Shown: positions 1-11,800 of the stretch, one piece after another | How the letters are laid out: the number at the start of each line of letters is the position of its first letter | Numbering within the stretch: position 1 is the stretch's first letter | Assembly (NCBI GenBank): GCA_900319985.1 | Contig: ONQL01000034.1 | Location: forward strand, 1-36,895 | Source of the DNA: an uncultured Methanobrevibacter sp. | GTDB taxonomy: Archaea > Methanobacteriota > Methanobacteria > Methanobacteriales > Methanobacteriaceae | Length of the DNA: 36,895 nt | Direction: 5' to 3' | Made by a program: the position numbers and the translations under genes | The notes under the pieces: model-generated | The model's database searches: none | Seen by the model: the letters and a program-made list of their open reading frames with translations, nothing else | Told to the model about the DNA's origin: nothing

Positions 1-609
1 CACAACAACAGTACCATTACCATTATCAATAATCACCGGATCAACAACAGCTTTAGGACCTATAGCAACGAATTCACCGACTGTGTAATTGCCAGTATAA
101 TTATTATCACCAGGATACTCAACAACAAATGTCTTAGCACCACTAGTCAAGTTCACAAGGTTAAATGTTGCATTACCACCAATAATATCAGCAGTATAAT
201 TCATACCATCAATTCTAAGAGTCACCTTACCAGTAGCATTCTTAGGCACAGTCACAACAACAACCGCAGTACCATTCACAATATCCTTAACAACCACATC
301 CATAGGAGCATCATACTTAGGAGCAGTAATATTAGTAGTAATATTTGAACCAGTATGATTACCGTCACCAGAGTAAATAACTTCAACCTCATGAGTACCC
401 GGAGTTACATTGGTAATATTAATGATAGCAGTACCGTTAATCACAGTAGCATTGAATGTTTCATTACCAACTTTAATGGTTACATTACCAGTAGCATTAT
501 CACCGATAACCACAACAACAGTACCATTACCATTATCAATAATCACCGGATCAACAACAGCTTTAGGACCTATAGCAACGAATTCACCGACTGTGTAATT
601 GCCAGTATA
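1..609 (-). CDS. Adhesin Ig-like tail, fragment 4, running off the left edge
   Basis: The minus-strand frame is open from about 609 to base 1 with no stop, so the gene continues outside the window. It encodes two more Ig-like units (for example NHTGSNITTNITAPKYDAPM, then NATGKVTLRIDGMNYTA). Bases 1-99 are identical to 511-609, so the repeat period here is 510 bp. No C-terminal membrane anchor or other cell-wall attachment is visible in the window; it should lie further left. Confidence 0.65.
1..609. repeat. 510-bp period direct repeat in the adhesin tail
   Basis: Bases 1-99 match 511-609 exactly. The flanking sequence is similar but diverged, and copy two has lost 70 bp directly after the exact block. 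The unit corresponds to about 170 residues, or two Ig-like modules. Confidence 0.85.
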
Positions 610-1772
610 GCTTTACCATCATCAATCTTAGCAGTATAATTCATACCATCAACTCTAAGAGTCACCTTACCAGTAGCATTCTTAGGCACAGCCACAGTAA
701 CAACCGCAGTACCATTCACAATTTTATCAACAGTCACATTCATTGGAGTATCATACTTAGGAACAGTAATATTAGCTTTTACAGTAGCATTAGTATGATT
801 ACCGTCACCAGAATAGACCACAACAACTTCCTTAGGACCCGGAGTCACACCAGTAATATTAACAACAGCAGTACCGTTAACCACAGTAGCATTGAACTCT
901 TTACCATCAACTTTAATGGTCACATTACCAGTAGCGTTATCGCCAACAACCACAACAACAGTGCCGTTACCATAATCAATTACTGTTGGAGTTACATTAG
1001 TTTTGACATTGATGTCAAACTTAGCAACACTATAATTGGCAGAGTAATTATTATCACCTGCATACTCGGCAATTACTGTTTTAGTGCCGCTGGTCAAGTT
1101 ACCGACAGGAATAATTGCTTCACCATTATTAATTGGACCGGAATAAGTAATGCCATCAATTGTTACATTAATGTCTCCAGTAGCTTTTTCAGGAACTGTA
1201 ACATGGACAATAGCTGTACCATTATCGGTAATGTTAGTTACATTGACTTCAATTTCAGTAACGTGTTTTGGAACTGTTATTGTTGAGTTAATTGTTACAT
1301 CAGTGTAGTTTTCATCTCCGGAATAGATTACTGTAATATTTTGAGTTCCAGGAGTTACGTTTTCAAGATTGAAGACTGCACTGCCGTTTGTAACATTTAC
1401 AACCATGCAGGTTCCGTTTTCAAATACTACAGTTACGTTTCCAGTTGCGTTTTCAGGCAATGTCACAACAACAGAAGTACCATTTACAACTTCTGTTACA
1501 ACCATCACACTACCTAATTTAGATACAGTGAAATTGACTTCTAAAGAAGTGTCAATGTAGTTATTATCACCATAGAATGTTACGTTAGCTGTGTATTTAC
1601 CTGCAAGTAATTTGTCAATATCAATTAATGGTTTTACAACACCAGCATATTTATTTACCCCTTCAATTGTGACATTTACTTTACCATTAAAGTCATTATT
1701 TACATTAACAATAAATCCAGGATATTCTTTAACAGTTACATTAATCGGAATAACTGCTGCATTTAAGTTTGC
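570..1772 (-). CDS. Continuation of the adhesin Ig-like tail, fragment 3 (frameshifted)
   Basis: The frame is open from 1772 (and through the duplicated 44-mer) to the stop at 570. The first ATG is at 1508, with no ribosome binding site. It encodes about four Ig-like units built on the pattern TVPKYDTPMNVTV...NGTAVVTV.VP.NATG.V...VDG...T......A.....V..G......Y.GD.NYT, very rich in N, T and V and in N-x-T sequons. The last residues (ILAITQSVNSLL) are out of frame: relative to the copy at 1-220, the equivalent of 100-169 (70 bp) is absent at 609/610. It belongs to the giant adhesin gene. Confidence 0.7.
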   Translation of the reverse strand, partial: ANLNAAVIPINVTVKEYPGFIVNVNNDFNGKVNVTIEGVNKYAGVVKPLIDIDKLLAGKYTANVTFYGDNNYIDTSLEVNFTVSKLGSVMVVTEVVNGTSVVVTLPENATGNVTVVFENGTCMVVNVTNGSAVFNLENVTPGTQNITVIYSGDENYTDVTINSTITVPKHVTEIEVNVTNITDNGTAIVHVTVPEKATGDINVTIDGITYSGPINNGEAIIPVGNLTSGTKTVIAEYAGDNNYSANYSVAKFDINVKTNVTPTVIDYGNGTVVVVVGDNATGNVTIKVDGKEFNATVVNGTAVVNITGVTPGPKEVVVVYSGDGNHTNATVKANITVPKYDTPMNVTVDKIVNGTAVVTVAVPKNATGKVTLRVDGMNYTAKIDDGKAILAITQSVNSLL

Positions 1773-1816
1773 TTAACAGTTACATTAATCGGAATAACTG
1801 CTGCATTTAAGTTTGC
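1729..1816. repeat. Exact 44-bp tandem duplication, with a third copy at 2814-2857
   Basis: 1729-1772 and 1773-1816 are the same 44 bases back to back; the same 44-mer occurs at 2814-2857. Since 44 is not a multiple of three, the tandem copy shifts the adhesin frame. The third copy ends exactly at the other break point (2857/2858), so both rearrangements share one boundary sequence. Confidence 0.9.
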
Positions 1817-2857
1817 TTTTGTAATATTGAAGTAAGTGAAGTTACTTGCAACATCATAGTAGTTATCTCCAAGATAAGTCACATTTACTCTGTATCTACC
1901 AGCATCAATACCAGTAGCATTGAATTTAGCCACACCAGTTATAGGATCAATTGGTACAGTCACATTAATTCCAGTTCCTTCAACAACAATTCTTACATAA
2001 CCTGTTTGTACTTTAGGCACTTCAACAGTAATTACAGAAGCATTACCATATACAACAGTAGTAGCAGTCACATTAACAGTTGAATTTGTCTGTTTAGGAA
2101 TTGTAAATCCTCTGGTTGAATTAGTGGACATTGTGAAGTTTTTATCACCATTATAAACCACAACAACAGTGTTGTTTCCAATTTCTAATGCATTATCCCA
2201 TCTAGCATATCCATTAGCATCAATTACAACAGTATTGTTTCTTCCATTTACATAGAATGTTACTGTACCTGTAGCACCGTCTGTAACTTTAGCAACAACA
2301 GATGTGCTTTCATTTGTTAAATTAACTTGTGAAGGCGCTTTAGCAACAATTGATTTGGAAGTTGTAGTTACATTGAAGTGGAAGTAATCAGTTGAAGTGT
2401 AGTTAATTAATTCAAGTTTTGAACCGGCTGATAAACCAGTTAACTCAATTCTTGCTTGACCATTTGTAACAGTTCCGTTAAAGACTTTACCATCAACAGT
2501 AATGTTTATTGTACCATTTGCATAATCAGACATATTAATAATAGCAATAGATTTTCCAGGATATGTTGTATCATCAATTGTTACATTAATGGCAGGAGTA
2601 ACTCTTGAAACTGTGAATTGAACTTCTACAGTTTGATCATTGTAATTATTATCACCGTAGAATGTTACGTTAGCTGTGTATTTACCTGCAAGTAATTTGC
2701 CAATATCAATTAACGGTTTTACCTCACCGGTATATTTATTTACATTTCCAATTGTGATATTTACTTTACCATTAAAGTCATTATTTACATTAACAATAAA
2801 TCCAGGATATTCTTTAACAGTTACATTAATCGGAATAACTGCTGCATTTAAGTTTGC
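1763..2857 (-). CDS. Continuation of the adhesin Ig-like tail, fragment 2 (frameshifted)
   Basis: The minus-strand frame is open from about 2857 to the stop at 1763 and encodes Ig-like repeats (YGDNNY, NITVDGKVFNGT, VTFYVNGRNN) almost identical to those at the 3' end of the main frame. It has no start context of its own: the first ATG (2533) lies inside a repeat, so it is the same gene after a frameshift and not an independent one. Compared with the parallel copy, 79 bp (the equivalent of 1817-1895) are missing at 2857/2858, which throws the main frame out. The fragment ends 'INVTVKQT-stop' because a 44-bp segment is tandemly duplicated at 1729-1816. Whether this is real decay or an assembly fault cannot be told from the sequence. 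Confidence 0.75.
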   Translation of the reverse strand, partial: ANLNAAVIPINVTVKEYPGFIVNVNNDFNGKVNITIGNVNKYTGEVKPLIDIGKLLAGKYTANVTFYGDNNYNDQTVEVQFTVSRVTPAINVTIDDTTYPGKSIAIINMSDYANGTINITVDGKVFNGTVTNGQARIELTGLSAGSKLELINYTSTDYFHFNVTTTSKSIVAKAPSQVNLTNESTSVVAKVTDGATGTVTFYVNGRNNTVVIDANGYARWDNALEIGNNTVVVVYNGDKNFTMSTNSTRGFTIPKQTNSTVNVTATTVVYGNASVITVEVPKVQTGYVRIVVEGTGINVTVPIDPITGVAKFNATGIDAGRYRVNVTYLGDNYYDVASNFTYFNITKANLNAAVIPINVTVKQT

Positions 2858-5800
2858 CTGCCAACATCAATACCAGTAGCATTGAATTTAGCCACACCAG
2901 TTATAGGATCAATTGGTACAGTCACATTAATTCCAGTTCCTTCAACAACAATTCTTACATATCCAGTTTGTACTTTAGGCACTTCAACAGTAATTATAGA
3001 AACATTACCATAAGTTACATTAGTAGCAGTTACATTAACAGTTGAATTTGTCTGTTTAGGAATTGTAAATCCACTAGTTGAATTAGTGGATACATTGAAG
3101 TTTTTATCACCATTATAAACCACAACAACCGTGTTGTTTCCAATTTCTAATGCATTATCCCATCTAGCAATACCATTAGCACCAATTACAACAGTATTGT
3201 TTCTTCCATTTACATAGAATGTTACTGTACCTGTAGCACCATCTGTAACTTTAGCAACAATAGATGTACTTTCATTAGTTAAGTTAACTTGTGATTTTGC
3301 TTTAAATACTACAAATTTAACAATAGTTGATGCATTATTATGATAAGCATCAGTAGAAGTAAAGTTAACTAAAGCTTCTTTAACACCAGCAGACAATCCA
3401 GTTAAATCAATAGTAATTTCACCATTATCTATTGTACCGTTGAATACTTTACCGTCAACAGTAATGTTAATAATACCTTTAGCAGACATATTGACAACTG
3501 CAACAGCCTTATCTGGATAAGTCACATCATCAATAGTCACATTAATTACAGTTAAATCAACTCTTGAAACAGTAAACGGAACATTAATAATCTTATTGTT
3601 ATAATTGCCATCACCATAGAAAGTCATGCGGGCCACATAATCATTTGCAGGAAGCTTATTAATGTAAATTAAAGCTTCAACAAGATTATCAAAGTGACTT
3701 ACACCACTAACAGTGATATCGACTTTACCTTTAAAGTCATTATTAACAGTAACAACAAAGCTTGCATTCTCATCAACAGTTACATTTTGAGCAATTACCT
3801 CAGCAGTCAAGTTTGCTTTTGTAATATTGAATGTAGTACTATTTTGAGAGACATCATAGATCTTATCTCCAAGATAAGTTACATTTACTTTGTATTCACC
3901 CACATTTAATCCACTTGCATCTAATTTGATTTCACCAGTTGCAGGAATTGGTAAAATTACCTTAATAATATCAGTACCATTATTGACAACCACTGTTACA
4001 TATCCAGTTTGGACAGCAGGAACTTTGACTGTAATTACAGAAGCGTTGCCATATGTTACATTAGTAGCAGTGACATTAACGAATGAGGTTTCTAATGAAA
4101 CTGTGAAGTTAGTGCTATTATTTGAATCTGTAAAGTTAATGTCTCCTTCATAGATTGCAACAACAGTATTGTTACCATTGATTAAGACATTTGCCCAAGT
4201 AGCATTGCCGTTTACGATTTCAATTCTTTGTTCTTTTCCATTTACAATGAATTTAACCCAACCGGTAGCATTAGCAGTAACAGTTGCAGTTATGTTTCTT
4301 CCTTCCTGAGTTAAATTGATATTTGATTGTGCCCTTTCGATATAGAAGAGTGTTGAATTTGTTTTGGCCAGATATCTTGAATCTCCTTCATATGTAGCAA
4401 CAACTGCGTGTATTCCACCAGAGATATTGTTCAATGTTAGGCTACCTGTACCATTTATCAATTTTACAGTGTAGTTTACACCTTCAATTGTTAAATTAAC
4501 ATCTTTGGTAACGTTTTGAGGCAATGTAACATTGAATATTGTATCCTGACCGTAAGTGTGTGCTTCAACAGTAATGTTCAATATCCAGTTGTCTGTCGGT
4601 TTAACAGTGAATGTAGTCAGATTAGATTTGGATTCATATTTATTATCCCCATTATAAACTGCCCTTACAAGATATTCACCGACATCCAAGCCAGGTACTG
4701 TTAATTCTGCCACACCATTTAAAACCTTAATGTTAGTATATGGTGTTCCATTGACAACAAATGTGATATTATCAGTAACATCTGTCGGCAGGGATGCATA
4801 AATTGTAGCATTTTCACCATAGGTTATATTGTTAACCCTCACATTAATCATATAATCCGCAATATGTTTAACATCAAAGGATATTTTTGTTGAAGTTGCA
4901 TTGAAGTGGTCATCACCCAAGTATTCAACATCAATACCATTATATCTTCCGTATGGAAGTTTATGAATTTCAAATATTGCAACACCTTTGTCCAGTTCTT
5001 CATAGTATTTTTTACCGTCGATTGTTATTTTGACAAATCCTGTTGCATTTTCATTTACTTTAACTGTGATTGTTTCCGGATCTCCAACATAAATCGGAGT
5101 TGTCGGAACTGCAGATATGTCTGTATTTAGTTTGGAAACAATAAACCATGTTTGATTGACTGCAAATTTATAGTATTCATTAGGTTCTAAAACCACACCA
5201 ACGGAATGATTTCCTACAGTAGTGTAGTTGGCAAGAGTTAAATTAAATATACCTGTTCCGTTTACAATTGGAACTTCAATGACTTCATCCTTACCATGTA
5301 AGTTGAATCTTACAGTTCCGTTTGAGTTTGTAGTGATTACTACAGTTGCATTTTGTCCGTAGAGAATATTTTGAACAACTACTTTAATCCAAGCATCTCT
5401 CAATGCGACATTTACTGGAATATTGTTAACACCACCCAAATGATAATCATTTCCACTATAAGTGGCAGTTAATGTGTAATTTCCACTAGACACATTAGTT
5501 AAAGTGTAAGTTTGAATATGTTGAGTCCAGATGTTAGGGCAACCTGTAACATTAAGATTATATTCATGGTCTCCCATCTTGAATTTTATTACTGAACCGT
5601 CAGCAGTATAATTACTTGTAACCTCAGGAGTTAATGTTGCAGTAACTATTATGCGGTCATCTTGGGATTGATCCACACTTAATGAAACGGACACAGGCAT
5701 TTTGACATATAATGTTCCATCATAAACTTTAGCGTTTTTTAATCCAGGGTCTATTGCAGTTAAGTGGAATAAGCCCTGATATGCGCATTGAAGTGTTCTT

Positions 5801-8800
5801 GCATTATAAGGAAGTTGATAATGATTTCTATAATCAGTATAAACATCATTAGATGTATTCAATGACCTTACAGATATTATTGTATTTTTGTTGTCATCTG
5901 TAATGTTAGCAAAGAATGTGAAATTGTCATTCCAGGTCACATTATAAGTTCCATTGTTCAACATTTTAATAGTAGTAGGAGTCCAGATTGTTCCATTATT
6001 GAATATTACAGTATCGAATGTGTTTTTATCCAACCATAAGTCACCTTCATTCCATACAGCATAATCCACATTTTCATATTTGCCATCCACCAGATACATT
6101 GTGTCCTTAGTAGGTTTTTCTGAAGAGATATTGTTTTTAGTTAAAGTAACTCTAGCACCTTTAGAAATTCCAATGGAGTTAACTGAATATGTGAAATTTG
6201 AATTTGAAACTGTAGATGTTCCTGATTTGAAATATATTGCAGTAGCATTATCATGCATTGAGTGAGTATCATTGAAGTATACATTATCTATATCTACATC
6301 ACCATCAACATAGATACCACCACCGACATCCCATGATGCCCATGAACTGTTAATGACACTGTTTTTGATTGTAGCATCAATATTGCTTAAATATATTGAC
6401 CCACCAGTATAACCTGCACCAGAGTCATTGAAATAGCTTTTATCAACATTTAAATTTTTGGAGTTTCTCCAAGCAAGAGAACCACCGTTTGTAGATGCAG
6501 TTGCATTGTATGTATTGATATTGTAGATTGTTGAATCATCACAATGATTTGCGGAAATATCTCCACCAGATAAGTGAGCGTCATTTGCTTCAAATATTGA
6601 ATCTGCAACTCTGAGGTTTTTGGAGTTTTCCCAATAGATTGCTCCACCTTCACCATAAGGTATGCCTTGAGGGTCGATATGACCTGCAGCCATATTGTAT
6701 TTAAGGACACAGTTGGTAATAACAGTATTATCGGAACCGAATCCTGCTATAGCACCACCATTATCAAGAGCAACAGATGATGTGAAGTTTGAATAGCTGA
6801 TAGATGCATCGTCACCATATATAACAATAGCACCACCATTTGTCAGGGATTCACATGATGTGAATGAAGTGTTGAAAATTGTCATATTATTGGATCCGTC
6901 TCCAACATAAATTCCACCACCATTTATAGAAACACAGCGTTCAAAAGTAGTGTTAATGACAGTACCGTTATTTCCAATCCAGTCAATTGCTCCACCACGG
7001 CCTGCAACAGCATTTGATACGTAATTATCAGTGAATGTTGAATTGATTACTCTACAGTTATCACTGAATTTGGATACATATATTGCTCCACCGCTGAAAT
7101 CTGCAGTATTGTTGATGAATGTGTATTTTCTGATAGTAATGTCATTTACGCCCATCCAAGCAAGAGCAGCACCTGATTTGGTAGCGTGGTTTAATATGAA
7201 TGTGTTATTGTATCCGAATCCACCGGTCGCATGAGCTTCCCTACATAAAGCGGCACCGTATTCAGCACGGTTGCCTTTAAATGTTGTATTGGTTAAATTA
7301 CCACCGGTTGCATTCCAGTCAATAGCACCACCATTGTGGGCAGCAGTGTTGTTTGCAAATATTACATTAGTTATTCTACTGTTATCAGAGTTTCCACCAA
7401 GATATATTCCACCACCATAATCAGCAGTATTCAAAGTAAAGTTAGAGTCTACAATATAACCTGCAGATGAACCCCAGTTAATAGCTCCTCCTAAACCACT
7501 GTTAGCATGGTTATCTTCAAATGATGAGGAGTAGACATAATTATCCTGAGAAATACCATCCACATAGACAGCACCACCGTCTTCTCCTGCAACATTTCCT
7601 TTAAAGCATGTGTTGTTTAGGATAGATGATGACCTTAAATACAATGCACCACCATCAACGTTAGCACCATTGTTTGTGAAATTGGTATTTGTAATGTTAG
7701 TATGGCCGGAACCTGTTCCGACAAATATTGCTCCACCATAGAATGCATGGTTATTGGTGAAATTGGTATTATTTATAGTAGCATTTTCAGCTTCACAGTA
7801 AATAGCACCACCATGCCCTCCTGTGTCGTTTGTTATGTTGTTTCCTCTGAAATCACAGTTTAGGATTGTTGAATTGTCACTGCCATAACCTATATAGATT
7901 GCAGCTCCACCAACACCTGCCATATTGTTATAGAATCTGTAAGTGTCAATTTTAATGTTACCTACATTCATCCATGCAAGAGCGGCACCGGCAATTTCTG
8001 CATAGTTGTTTTCAAATGTGTTATTGTAACCATGTCCACCAGTAGCATTAGCTTCCCTACATAAAGCAGCACCATATTCACCGGCATAGTTATTGGAGAA
8101 GTAATTGTTTACAAGATCACCACTGGTTGCATTCCAGTCAATAGCACCACCATTGGTGTTTGCAGAATTTCCAATGAATCTTGAGCCGATGATTTGACTT
8201 TCGGTTGAATTACCGTTTAAGTATACTCCACCACCATACTCAGCAGAGTTTGAAGTGAAATTGGAGTTTATGATATGTCCTGTTGATGAAAGCCAACCTA
8301 TAGCCCCACCATGACCGCTTCCGGCGTCATTGAATTCGAAGTTGGAGTTATAAACATAGTTTGTTAAACCTTTACCACCTACATATAATGCTCCACCATC
8401 ACTAGCAATATTCCTGATAAAGTTAGAGCCATTTACAGTAACTGATGATGCTTCCAAGTTAATCGCACCACCCTCAGCAATAGCCCAGTTTCCTGTGAAA
8501 TTAGAATTGGTAATATTGGTATGACCTGAATTACTGTCAACATGAATCGCACCACCTTCAAATGCGAAGTTCCTAGTAAATGATGAATTTGTAATAGTAG
8601 CATTGGCTGCTTCACAGTCAATAGCACCACCATGACCACGATTAGTATTATTTACTTCATTTGAATCGAATTTACATTCAATGATTGAACAATTATGACT
8701 GTTTTGGTTAATATAAATTGCACCACCTTTTTCATCAGCAATATTGCTTATGAATGTGTAGTTTGTAATTGAAATACCTACTGAATCCATCCAAGCTAAA

Positions 8801-11800
8801 GCTGCACCTGCAATTCCTGCATGGTTTGAAGTGAATGAGTTGTTGTTTCCATGTCCTCCGGTAGCATTGGCTTCCCTACATAAAGCAGCACCATATTCAC
8901 CAGCATAATTGGATATGAATTGAGTATTGTATAGTTCACCGTCTGTAGAGTTCCAGTCAATAGCACCACCGTTTTTAGTAGCAGAATTGCCTGTAAATAT
9001 TACGTTTTTAATTTGACTGTTTTTTGATTTTAAACCGAAGTATACCCCACCACCATACTCAGCAGAGTTTTCAGTAAAGTTGGAACCTATAATTTCTCCT
9101 TTTGCAGCTACCCAATCGATAGCTCCACCACGACCAGAAGTAGCAGTGTTGTTTACGAATTCAGAAGAATATACGAAGTTGGTTGTTCCTTCACCACCAA
9201 CATATAATGCACCACCATTTGATTTGGCAGAATTATCATAGAAATTGGATTCATTAACAGTTACTGATGAAGCAACAAAGTTAATTGCACCACCATTATT
9301 AATCGCACCATTATCAGTGAATGTTGAACCAGTAATATTGGTGTGTCCAGTTGTACTTCCTATATATATTGCCCCACCATCATATGCATTATTGTTTGTG
9401 AAATTGGAGTTTAATACTGTAGCATTAGCACCTAACCAATCAATAGCTCCACCATTTCCACCAGTCTGACTTGTAACATTGTTTCCTTCGAAAACAGAAT
9501 TGAGTACAGTACAATTGTTACTGTTTGCATCCACATATATTGCACCACCGTTTTCACCAGCAGTATTGTCAATGAATATGTAGTTATTAATAGTAATCTT
9601 GTTTACACCCATCCATGCAAGAGCCGCACCTGCTTTTCCTGCATTGTTGGCTGTGAAATTGTTGTTTCTACCAAATCCACCGGTTGCATCGCTTTCCCTA
9701 CATAAAGCAGCACCATATTCACCAGCATAGTTTGATTCGAATAATGTGTTAGTAAGGTTCATTTCACTGGCATTACAATCAATTGCACCACCGTTTGTAA
9801 CGGCAGTGTTATTGAAGAAGTAAGAACCGCTTATTTTAGCGTTGCTTGCTGTTGAGTTATAATAGATTGCTCCACCAATAGTAGCATTGTTGTCCCTGAA
9901 TTCACAATTCTTCAATGTGCCGTTTTGACCTGACCAGAATATTGCTCCACCCATGTCAACACCATCCCCATATTTACCGCTGGAATTACCGTTAACGAAT
10001 TTGATATCGTTTAAGGTTACATTGGCTGATGTGATATTGAAAATTCTGGATTGGCCTAATGCATCGATTGTACGTCCAAAACCGTTAATTATTATTGGAG
10101 AAGTAATATTCACACATGAATCATCACACCATATTTCAGTACCTATTGTGAAAACAATATTCCTTGGTAAATCAAGTGTTGGAATATCACCTGGAGTAGC
10201 AGTACTTATGGCATTATCAATTAACTGTTGAAGGTATTTGAAGTCCCCAATTTTATTACCGTGAGCTATATGGAATGTTGTTGAATTGAGTTTGTATAAA
10301 TATACTGCATCTTCAAAGCTAACGGTTACATTATAATCAGTATCATTAAGTAAGTCTTCAAAGTTTACCTCAAATGATTTTGAAAATGTATTGAAGTAAT
10401 AATCATAATTGGTTTCATTAATTATTATCTGTTTATAATATTTACCATCAGTTGAATTTACGGTTATGACAATTCTAATAGTTTTTTCATCACCATCTTT
10501 CGGATTGTAAACGTAAACAACTGCCAATTTATCTTCAAAATTCCTAGCAGAGATGTTCAATATATAATCTTCGTTGTCCTGGAAGAGACAATCAATAATG
10601 CTTCTATATGTTGAACCTCCAGATTTCATTGTAACTGTAGTTCTGCCTGTTTGGGCATTAACATCACCTTCACTTGTAATTCCGTCAGAGGTGAAATTAA
10701 TATAATCCCTATAAATCACAGGATTAGCACCATCAGCATCGACAACATAATAGACTGCACCACCGTTGTGGGATGCAATGTTTTTAATGAATGTGTTGTT
10801 TGTAAGACCTAATGAAGCACCAGTACTACCTGAATTATATACAGCACCACCATCGAAAGCATAAGATTTCTCGAAGGTAGTATCATGAATAGTATTGCTT
10901 AAACCATCTTTTACATAAACTGATCCACCTTTATAGGTTGCATTGTTTCCTTCGAATTTACAGAAAGCAATTTCCTGATTGGAGCCTGCAAGTACTACAG
11001 CACCACCGTTAACCGCTTTGTTATCAGTAAAGTTACAGTTTTGGATTTTACCAGCTTGACTTGCGAGATATATTGCACCAGCTTCTACGGTTGCAGTATT
11101 TGAAATGAAAGATGAACCAGAAATAAGTATACCTGCATTTGTACCAGTGTAGACTCCAGCACCGTTTAACGCTTTGTTGTTTGTGAAATTGGAATCCAAG
11201 ATTTTACCAGAAGTGGATGCGAAGTACACAGTTCCGTTTGCACCAGCCACGTTTTTATCGAACATGTTATTGGATACTATTACTTCCTGAGCAGTTACAT
11301 ATATTGCAGATCCTGATGATTTCACTTCGTTGTCTGTGAAATTACAGTTGCTGACTTGTGCTTTTGCATTTCCAATTCCAACAGTGGCTCTGTTGCTTGC
11401 AAAGTTGCCTGTGAAGTTGGATTTGGTTAATGTTAACGCATTGCTTCCGCTTGCCAAGTATAAAGCAGAGTAATCGTCCTGAGCAGTGTTATTGATGAAG
11501 TTACATGAATCAACATTAACATTTGAGACATAAACAGCACCGTAATCGTTTCCTGCAGTGTTATTGATGAAGTTACAGTCGCTTAATGTTTGAACATTTC
11601 CGCGGGCAATAAATGACAATGCTCCACAATCGTTGGTAGCTTTGTTGTTAATAAAGTCCAAGTCTTTAATTTGAACATCACTGACACTGGACAACTCTAC
11701 TGCAGCAATATTTGATGCAGTATTATTGAAAAATGTCAAATTGCCAAGAGTCAATCCTGAGTTGGATACGGATGAAATTGCACCACCAGTGCCTGCAGTG

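Noticed and set aside
355..5130. Plus-strand frames of 60-163 residues through the adhesin region
   Set aside because: They are antisense shadows of repeat-coded Asn/Thr/Val codons, with no ribosome binding sites and no independent composition.
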